From Candidatus Geohydrothermomicrobium daggyaiense (GTDB lineage: Bacteria > Actinomycetota > Geothermincolia > Fen-727 > JACVIW01): 5,558 nt of DNA. This document shows positions 1 through 4,670 of the stretch, in pieces (within the stretch, counting starts at the first letter, position 1; each line of letters starts with the position of its first letter). The translations under genes and the position numbers were made by a program. Location of the stretch: positions 1 through 5,558 of the forward strand of contig JACVIW010000170.1 in assembly GCA_015711695.1 (NCBI GenBank), in the 5' to 3' direction. A model generated the notes under the pieces. It was not told the origin of the DNA, searched no databases, and worked only from the letters and a program-made list of their open reading frames with translations.

Positions 1-224
1 AAATAGGTTTGAATCGCGGAATTTATGGCGTTCAGATTAGCTTCCCTTGCAGCGGACTCAGATTTGCCCTTAATATTTTTCAGAGCCTCTGGTAACTCGC
101 CCTCTGTGACACCACCAGTTGTTTTCTCACCAGACTTCTTTTCTCCACCACACCCGGCAAAAACGAAAAAAGATAAGACCAAAATCATGAAAATCAGAAC
201 TATTAACCCTCTAAAAGCCCTCAA
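1..224 (-). CDS. Lipoprotein with pilin-like segment, 3' end beyond window
   Basis: The reading frame from a TTG at 224-222 gives 74 residues and then leaves the window. The TTG follows GGGG (231-234) at a 6-nt spacing, and an in-frame stop lies just upstream. Residues 1-24 form a lipoprotein signal peptide: arginines at 2 and 5, a hydrophobic core from about 7 to 22, then F-A-G-C with Cys25 as the lipidated residue. A Gly/Lys/Glu/Thr-rich linker follows (26-43). Residues 58-74 (AAREANLNAINSAIQTY) resemble the helix that follows the membrane segment in type IV pilin and pseudopilin-like proteins; this is recognition from memory. An ATG at codon 13 would leave no basic n-region and is a worse start. 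The gene begins 18 nt after the Sm-like gene, so the two are probably co-transcribed. The product should be a membrane-anchored extracytoplasmic protein; its function is unknown. Confidence 0.72.
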   Translation of the reverse strand, partial: MRAFRGLIVLIFMILVLSFFVFAGCGGEKKSGEKTTGGVTEGELPEALKNIKGKSESAAREANLNAINSAIQTY

Positions 225-230
225 CTCAAT

Positions 231-234
231 CCCC
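231..234 (-). promoter_or_regulatory. Ribosome binding site supporting the lipoprotein TTG start
   Basis: On the minus strand GGGG within AAAAGGGG lies 6 nt before TTG at 224-222. No ATG or GTG sits nearer in this frame, so this site decides the start. It falls in the 18-nt gap after the upstream gene's stop codon. Confidence 0.5.
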
Positions 235-242
235 TTTTCGTA

Positions 243-488
243 TCAAGAAAGTTCCTCACCACGCCCTACTCTCTCCTCGAAGGCTATCCCGGAAATACTG
301 CTGAAATTAAGGACACAGCCTTCGTATTCTGTTGTCTCCTTAATAGCCTGATTGATCACCGCGACATTCGCCATTATCATGAACCCGTCATCAAGTACCT
401 GTTGAAGAACACCCCTGTATTTTATCGGACCTGAGTACACCACGATTTCTCTTCCCACCCAATCGCGCAGACAACTTTTTAAATCCAT
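243..488 (-). CDS. Small Sm-like (LSM/SH3-barrel-like) protein, 81 aa, function unknown
   Basis: This is a complete 81-residue cytoplasmic protein with no signal peptide or membrane segment. Its ATG at 488-486 follows a run of six G (493-498) with a 4-nt spacer. After a short N-terminal helix-like stretch (2-10), the pattern is that of a five-strand small barrel of the Sm/LSM type: VGREIVVYSG (11-20), YRGVLQQVLDDGFMIM (24-39), an Asn at 41, a loop with ETTEYEG (51-57), then CVLNFSSISGIAFEE (58-72). G12, G26 and the D33-D34 turn sit where Sm1 motifs usually have conserved Gly and Asp residues. An RNA-binding role like that of Hfq is possible, but the bacterial Hfq Sm2 signature (KHA) is absent. 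The gene lies between a tRNA gene and a lipoprotein gene, all on the same strand. The fold assignment is inference; other small barrels (KOW, DUF-type) would look similar. Confidence 0.75.
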   Translation of the reverse strand: MDLKSCLRDWVGREIVVYSGPIKYRGVLQQVLDDGFMIMANVAVINQAIKETTEYEGCVLNFSSISGIAFEERVGRGEELS

Positions 489-559
489 CGAACCCCCCGT
501 AAATCTAAAGAGACATTAGAGCAGTTTTGCGATTTTTCCCATATCTATGAACGAAAATC

Positions 560-635
560 TGGTGCGCTTGGAGGGATTCGAACCCCCGACTCGTGGCTCC
601 GGAGGCCACTGCTCTGTCCTCTGAGCTACAAGCGC
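560..635 (-). tRNA. tRNA-Arg (anticodon CCG), CCA encoded
   Basis: A 76-nt cloverleaf can be folded by eye. The acceptor stem is GCGCTTG/CAAGCGC, followed by TA, and the D arm is GCTC...GAGC. The anticodon stem GTGGC/GCCAC encloses the loop CTCCGGA, giving anticodon CCG, which reads the Arg codon CGG. The variable loop has 5 nt, and the T arm is GGGGG-TTCGAAT-CCCTC with one G-U pair. The discriminator is A and CCA is encoded. The gene starts 30 nt after the HNH stop codon on the same strand and lies 71 nt upstream of the Sm-like gene. Processing from a shared transcript is therefore plausible, and I see no strong promoter of its own. Confidence 0.96.
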
Positions 636-665
636 ACCCGCCAAATTCAAACACACTTAAAAGGA

Positions 666-1175
666 TCATACCCCGGTATGTCTGCAGTACTCAAGATAAC
701 GTTCCCATTCCGGCTTTACCCTGCCCAGTTCCAAGCTCACAGTTGCCGGGCCTCTCGGTATGCCCGGCTTCTTTCTCAGATCAAGCCCAGCCTCAGAAGG
801 AAGCTTATCCCTCTTTTTGCCGTTACATCTCCTACAGGCGGCTACCACGTTTTCCCATGTATGGTCTCCACCGCGACACCTCGGCACGATATGGTCCACT
901 GTTTCTGCTGGAGCTCCGCAGTACTGGCACACCCAACCATCCCTCGCGAATACCGCCCTTCGCGAAAGATTTCTTCTGCCATAGTAGGGAACCTTCACGT
1001 AGTAAAGCAACCTTATCACAGACGGCACTGGAAAAGTTATTCTCTGGGAACGAATTGAGCCGCCGTCTTTTTCAAGGAGCTCAGCCTTTCCCTTAAATAT
1101 AAGAACGATCGCCCTCTTTACCGTGACCGCGCACAGTGGCTCAAATGTCGCGTTGAGAAGGAGAACCCTGCTCAT
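666..1175 (-). CDS. HNH-family endonuclease-like protein, 169 aa
   Basis: The N-terminal half begins MSRVLLLNATFEPL and continues with VTVKRAIVLIFKGKAELLE (17-35). This is the usual opening of a widespread chromosomal HNH family, with the typical length of about 165-185 residues. The HNH domain spans about 74-125: R72/R73, a first zinc pair C83-x2-C86, the metal and catalytic motif D94-H95-IVPR, the GGxxxWxN segment ending at N109, and a second pair C114-x2-C117 followed by N118. This is an H-N-N version with a structural CxxC/CxxC zinc site. The family is predicted to be a ββα-metal nuclease, but its cellular role is not established and it often occurs alone outside restriction loci, as here. 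The start at 1175 is fixed by the conserved N-terminus; upstream GGGG (1183-1186) is a modest ribosome site with a 7-nt spacer. The tRNA-Arg gene follows 30 nt after the stop. Confidence 0.9.
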   Translation of the reverse strand: MSRVLLLNATFEPLCAVTVKRAIVLIFKGKAELLEKDGGSIRSQRITFPVPSVIRLLYYVKVPYYGRRNLSRRAVFARDGWVCQYCGAPAETVDHIVPRCRGGDHTWENVVAACRRCNGKKRDKLPSEAGLDLRKKPGIPRGPATVSLELGRVKPEWERYLEYCRHTGV

Positions 1176-1319
1176 CGGTTAGCCCCGGGATATATTTTTA
1201 GCCTAAGGCACATAAATAACCAGCTGCTTTCACCTGACAGGTTTTTACGTATCAACCAAACCAGCGCTTCACTTTCCCGATTCGCCCAACAAGATATACG
1301 GCAAATCCCAGAATAAAAC

Positions 1320-2669
1320 TTATATCTTGAACTCCGTTTTCTTTCCCCAGAGACCAAGTGATATCGCGAGTTCTTCGTGTTCTTTAGCCGCTTCCTCAAG
1401 AGGTATTCCCTTAACGGCTGCATCTATTGCTTGCCTGAAAGCCTTCGCGCCAGCGACAGGGCCTTTGGGATGAGCGTGAATTCCCCCACCAGACCCTATC
1501 ATTATTTCCTTGCCAAGCTCCCTAACCGCATCGGGAACGTTCGCGGGCGTTATTCCACCCGAAGGCATTGGCATGGTTCGTTTCAGATTACCGAAAGGAT
1601 ACGTCATACACCTGGCAGTCTGCCTGAACCGTTCAGGAAGGTAAGGCGCTTTGCCACCGAGGGCGAACGGGAAAACAACGAAATCCGCTCCACAGAGTCT
1701 CGGTATTTTGCCAAGCACAATCGGACTTGAGATGCCATATTCCGGCGACATGTAATATGCACCCGCCACATCCATATGGGCAAGAATAGGTACGTTTATG
1801 TCCTTGTCCTCCGCAATCGCCCTCATCGCCTCCGGACCAACGGCAAGGTAGTTAACCATTAGCGCGTTTCCACCAGCTTCGATAACCGCCTTTGCGAGAT
1901 CAAGCATTTTCGGAAGACGGTCAGTGATGTTAACCGTGTACAGAGTATGCTCACCTGTCTCCTCGTAAACTCTCTTCTCCATTTCCATGTAGGCTTTGAC
2001 CCGATCGACTACCCTGTTATACGCCATATCAGCGATAAGCTCGTCATCTTTGACCACGTCGCATCCACCGAGGGCAGCCTGATAGAAAAGTTCCGCACCG
2101 ACTTCCACCGGATATCCGGCACATGGCTTTATCATGTTGTTGAGAAGCGGGCGTCTCTTATCTTCAGGAATCCCGAGAATTTCATATAACCCATCTATAC
2201 CGAATTTCGGGCCCTGGAAACCGTCGAGTAGCTCTTTGGGTATCCTCAGGTCAAGGACTTTTATTTTCCCGCCCATACTTATGTTTCCGACACAAGCGGT
2301 AAGAAGCATCGGTATCTGATTCTCGATGTTCCTTGCGGGAAACGCAATCTGAATAACGTATTTTCTGTCTTTAACGTCATCGGGAATCATCCACTCGTAA
2401 TTGGGCACTTCATAAACACCGATAACTTTAGCCACATGCTTCGCCCTAACCTGAGGCGTTTCTCCAGGAACGGGCGTCCATGTACCTGTCGACTGCTCAA
2501 TGGCCAATATAGGGGCAAGCGCATGAATGTCCAGTTGCCTTGGCCACTCGGTATAATACGTCGCGATCACATGAGTCTCAAAGTCAATTCCCTCGGGAAG
2601 AGCGTTTGGTTCTGCGTCATAAGGGCCCAAAACCTCCTCACAGCCTTCGAATTTCTCATAGTTTGGCAT
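1320..2669 (-). CDS. RuBisCO-like protein (form IV type), predicted sugar-phosphate enzyme
   Basis: This 449-residue protein has the RuBisCO large-subunit layout: an N-terminal α/β domain (about 30-150), then the TIM barrel (about 155-430). By-eye matches to spinach numbering show what is kept: E58 (E60), T63 and W64 (T65, W66), N129 (N123), K181 (K175), K207/D209/E210 (carbamate and Mg ligands K201, D203, E204), H298 (H294), K340 (K334), S370-G371-G372 (S379-G381) and G394-G395 (G403-G404). Changed are K177 (C183), T173 (M179), R295 (M299) and H327 (near V332/F333, hydrophobic). Losing these makes CO2 fixation on ribulose bisphosphate very unlikely. Known form IV proteins act as enolase (MtnW), isomerase, or decarboxylase/transcarboxylase on sugar monophosphates. 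The kept P1 phosphate site with a lost P2 site suggests a monophosphate here. About 30 residues precede the first β-strand. The gene lies 110 nt downstream of the kinase, same strand, with no clear terminator between. The exact reaction is unknown. Confidence 0.93.
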   Translation of the reverse strand: MPNYEKFEGCEEVLGPYDAEPNALPEGIDFETHVIATYYTEWPRQLDIHALAPILAIEQSTGTWTPVPGETPQVRAKHVAKVIGVYEVPNYEWMIPDDVKDRKYVIQIAFPARNIENQIPMLLTACVGNISMGGKIKVLDLRIPKELLDGFQGPKFGIDGLYEILGIPEDKRRPLLNNMIKPCAGYPVEVGAELFYQAALGGCDVVKDDELIADMAYNRVVDRVKAYMEMEKRVYEETGEHTLYTVNITDRLPKMLDLAKAVIEAGGNALMVNYLAVGPEAMRAIAEDKDINVPILAHMDVAGAYYMSPEYGISSPIVLGKIPRLCGADFVVFPFALGGKAPYLPERFRQTARCMTYPFGNLKRTMPMPSGGITPANVPDAVRELGKEIMIGSGGGIHAHPKGPVAGAKAFRQAIDAAVKGIPLEEAAKEHEELAISLGLWGKKTEFKI

Positions 2670-2779
2670 TATTCCTCCCCTCCTTTTTGGCGAAAAAGTT
2701 TATAACTCGATTCGCATTGCCTTAAAGTATACTATATCCCCACTCGCAAGCGGAAAATTGTTGCGTTCCTTTTTTTAAC
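2670..2779 (-). other. Kinase to RuBisCO-like gene spacer, possible weak internal promoter
   Basis: The spacer holds no convincing intrinsic terminator on the minus strand. An A/T-rich stretch near 2728-2736 contains TATAGT and TATACT, which could serve as a -10 element, but no good -35 sits at 16-18 nt. I read it as an operon spacer, with an extra promoter possible. Confidence 0.35.
2674..2685 (-). promoter_or_regulatory. Strong double ribosome binding site of the RuBisCO-like gene
   Basis: The minus strand reads AAGGAGGGGAGG just before the ATG at 2669. The first AAGGAGG has a 9-nt spacer and the second GGAGG a 4-nt spacer. It is the strongest translation signal in the window and suggests high expression of this protein. 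Confidence 0.8.
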
Positions 2780-4309
2780 CTAAGCGCCGGGGTTCATTTT
2801 TCTATACAGCTTCTTCAATCTCCTGTATACCTCTTTAAAGTTCATGAAAGCCTCGGTGTACAAGGACCCGTATTCCGTTCTCGGGAAAAACACTCTGTCA
2901 ATTTTAACGACATTCCACAGGGAAGCGATATCAGGATAATGACCGAGCCCCCTTGCAGCTATCAAAGCGGCACCTCGCGCGCCCGATTCCTGAGGTTGAA
3001 CCAACCTTTCAATATTTACTCCGCAAACATCCGCATAAATCTGCATCCAGAGGTCGCTCTTCGCACCGCCACCGATCGCCCTCAAGGAAACATCCATGAA
3101 GCCACACTTTTTGATTTCCTCAAGCATCCAGCGCGCATGAAGTGCCACTCCTTCAAACACGGCTCGCGCAACATCACCGCGCTTATGATCAAGACTTAAG
3201 TTGATAAACCCTCCCCTTACTGTAGTATCTGGAATGGGCGACCTTTCCCCGTACATCCAGGGGCAAAAAATCAGCCCGCCGCTTCCCGGCTCCGCCTCCG
3301 CCGCAACCTTGTTCAAATAATCAAATACGTCCATTCCGGGGCCGTAATCAACATCTTTTGGCGCAAGATTATCAGCAAACCACTTGAAGCACGCCCCGGC
3401 GCTCTCAGTCTCAGCCAGAAGCAGAAACCTCGTCGGGTCTGCAGAAGCAATGCTGACAATTCCTTTACGGCCCGCATTGACTGATTTGGCCATGGTCACT
3501 GCGATCCAGCCTGAGGAGCCTACATATACATGACCCTTCCCATCAATCACAGCCCCTGAGCCCACTGCCGCGGCGGGAACATCACCCGTACCGGTAAACA
3601 CCGGCGTTCCCGGCCTTAAGCCCATCTCCTCCGCTGCTCTTTCCGTAAGACCGCCTGCCCGCTCATATGAAGGAGCAACCCTTGGCATTTTTGACGCATC
3701 CATCTTGAAAATCCTGAAAAGGAATGGATCCCAGTCTTTCTTTTTGAAATTAAAGGCCCCGGTGGCGGAAGCCGCAGCGTAGTCATAAACAAACTCGCCG
3801 CAGGAGCGATGGACGAGAAAACTGTTTACATCGAGAATTTTGTGCGTTTCCTCATAGACACCGCGCTCATGTTCCACAAGCCACATCAACTTTGCAATAA
3901 CGTCTTTTCCAGTTGGAATCCCCCCCGCGAAAGCGAGCAAAACCGGTTTTGTGAACATGCGAATTATCCTGTCCGCTTGCTCCTGAGCTCTTCCATCAAG
4001 CCAGATAATTGCCCGCCGTAATGGTTCGCCTGACTTATCAACCGGAAGCACCCCGATCATCTGTGTCGAGAAAATAACGCCCTTCACATCATCAGGCGAA
4101 ACAGAGGTTTCCTGGAGAACCTCGCGCGTTGTGGTGGTCACGGCTTCCCACCAGTCAGATGGCTCCTGCTCCGCCCAGTGTTCCCGTGGATATATTGTGG
4201 GATAAGGCTTGAATCTGCTCGCGATTATGTTCCCTGAAAGGTCAGTCAGAGCGGCTTTGCTACCCCCCGTGCCCACGTCATGGGCCATTACGAAGATTCT
4301 CTCAGACAA
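2780..4309 (-). CDS. FGGY-family carbohydrate kinase (xylulokinase-like), substrate unknown
   Basis: This complete 509-residue protein has the two-domain actin-like fold of FGGY kinases. In order: the phosphate-1 motif DVGTGGSK (11-18); AEQEPSDWW (46-54), the region that in xylulokinases contacts the sugar; AIIWLDGRA (100-108), matching the xylulokinase WxDGR block; GTGDVPAAAVG (240-250), where D243 is the expected catalytic base; GERSPIPDTTVRGGFINLSL (354-373), the GERxP segment; and GGGAKSDLWMQIYADVCG (413-430), the C-terminal FGGY signature with ATP contacts. The length is usual (480-530). It should transfer ATP phosphate to a sugar, keto-sugar or polyol in the cytoplasm, but family members range over xylulose, ribulose, glycerol, gluconate and more, so specificity is not readable. 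The TTG start at 4309 has GGAGGTG at a proper spacing; an ATG at codon 8 has none. The RuBisCO-like gene follows on the same strand, suggesting that the kinase product feeds that enzyme. Confidence 0.92.
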   Translation of the reverse strand: MSERIFVMAHDVGTGGSKAALTDLSGNIIASRFKPYPTIYPREHWAEQEPSDWWEAVTTTTREVLQETSVSPDDVKGVIFSTQMIGVLPVDKSGEPLRRAIIWLDGRAQEQADRIIRMFTKPVLLAFAGGIPTGKDVIAKLMWLVEHERGVYEETHKILDVNSFLVHRSCGEFVYDYAAASATGAFNFKKKDWDPFLFRIFKMDASKMPRVAPSYERAGGLTERAAEEMGLRPGTPVFTGTGDVPAAAVGSGAVIDGKGHVYVGSSGWIAVTMAKSVNAGRKGIVSIASADPTRFLLLAETESAGACFKWFADNLAPKDVDYGPGMDVFDYLNKVAAEAEPGSGGLIFCPWMYGERSPIPDTTVRGGFINLSLDHKRGDVARAVFEGVALHARWMLEEIKKCGFMDVSLRAIGGGAKSDLWMQIYADVCGVNIERLVQPQESGARGAALIAARGLGHYPDIASLWNVVKIDRVFFPRTEYGSLYTEAFMNFKEVYRRLKKLYRKMNPGA

Positions 4310-4313
4310 ATTG

Positions 4314-4320
4314 CACCTCC
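4314..4320 (-). promoter_or_regulatory. Ribosome binding site deciding the kinase TTG start
   Basis: GGAGGTG on the minus strand precedes TTG at 4309-4307, with 6 nt between GGAGG and the codon. The in-frame ATG seven codons later would sit too far away, so TTG is chosen. Confidence 0.7.
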
Positions 4321-4488
4321 GGTATATTTGGCAAACTCACGCCAACAATTGTATTCTTTTTAGGCTTAGCTCACATTACACACATTTTTATTACAGATAA
4401 CCCGCGCCCGGGCAATAATAGCAACATCTTTAGCATAAAAAACAAGGAAATTTCTGGCATTTCGATCCCGCTCCAAAGTTCCTGGCAG

Positions 4489-4522
4489 ATCAGTTAATCA
4501 GTTAATAAGAGGATTAAGAGGA
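4489..4522. repeat. Two adjacent short tandem direct repeats, possible operator
   Basis: ATCAGTTA occurs twice back to back (4489-4496, 4497-4504), followed by AT. Then TAAGAGGA occurs twice with a 9-nt period (4506-4513, 4515-4522). They lie upstream of the plus-strand promoter candidates, where a regulator could bind. The copies are exact but short, so chance is possible. Confidence 0.5.
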
Positions 4523-4562
4523 GCAAAAGTTTAACCAAAGCTCATAATGTATAATTTTTGAT

Positions 4563-4590
4563 TTGAACGGCGAGCGTGTTGCCATAAGAT
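4563..4590 (+). promoter_or_regulatory. Candidate promoter of the aminotransferase gene
   Basis: TTGAAC (4563-4568) and TAAGAT (4585-4590) are separated by 16 nt, a fair housekeeping-sigma match, with the start codon about 80 nt downstream. A perfect TATAAT at 4550-4555 is an alternative -10, but nothing like TTGACA lies 16-18 nt before it (TTTAAC at 4530-4535 leaves 14). Confidence 0.35.
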
Positions 4591-4653
4591 TGTGCATAAT
4601 TGAGCCTGGAGTTTAAAGAACCGGAAATCCTTATCAAAACGCAGCTAAAAAGC

Positions 4654-4660
4654 AAGGAGG
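4654..4660 (+). promoter_or_regulatory. Ribosome binding site of the aminotransferase gene
   Basis: AAGGAGG lies 10 nt before the ATG at 4671 and supports that start over the second in-frame ATG at codon 7. Confidence 0.75.
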
Positions 4661-4670
4661 TATTAAAAGA

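Larger units (their letters stand above)
4310..4670. promoter_or_regulatory. Divergent regulatory region between kinase and aminotransferase genes
   Basis: These 361 nt hold no credible gene and separate two outward-facing genes. Toward the kinase, TACAAT (4353-4348, minus) could be a -10 element about 39 nt before the start; it overlaps the palindrome ACAATTGT (4345-4352), and its -35 is poor. Centrally there is a GC-rich patch with the palindrome GCCCGGGC (4406-4413) in otherwise A/T-rich DNA. Tandem repeats occupy 4489-4522. Toward the aminotransferase there are TATAAT at 4550-4555 and a better-spaced TTGAAC/TAAGAT pair at 4563-4590. The arrangement suits shared control of both sides by one regulator, but no known operator is recognised and no riboswitch fold was found by eye. 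Confidence 0.6.

Noticed and set aside
25..351. 108-codon plus-strand open frame at the left edge
   Set aside because: It is antisense to the lipoprotein and Sm-like genes, both of which have ribosome sites and protein-like patterns.
667..680. Inverted repeat CATACC-CC-GGTATG as an intrinsic terminator of the HNH gene
   Set aside because: The two-base loop leaves a short stem, it overlaps the stop codon, and only a weak CCTTTT follows on the minus strand.
593..1096. Long plus-strand open frames opposite the HNH gene (also 678-1058 and 760-984)
   Set aside because: They lie antisense to a gene with clear family motifs, have no ribosome site or recognisable domain, and one runs through the tRNA region.
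1234..1246. ACCTGACAGGT followed by T residues on the plus strand as a terminator
   Set aside because: A one-base loop cannot form, and no plus-strand gene ends here.
1172..1423. 83-codon minus-strand open frame between the RuBisCO-like and HNH genes
   Set aside because: It overlaps the 3' end of the RuBisCO-like gene in another frame, and the start lacks a ribosome site; the composition looks like out-of-frame translation.
1320..2669. Functional carbon-fixing RuBisCO (rbcL)
   Set aside because: The equivalents of K177, R295 and H327 are replaced, and no small subunit or phosphoribulokinase is nearby.
4363..4386. TAATGTGAGC on the minus strand as a CRP-type activator site
   Set aside because: Only one half-site is present; the matching TCACA half at the proper spacing is missing.
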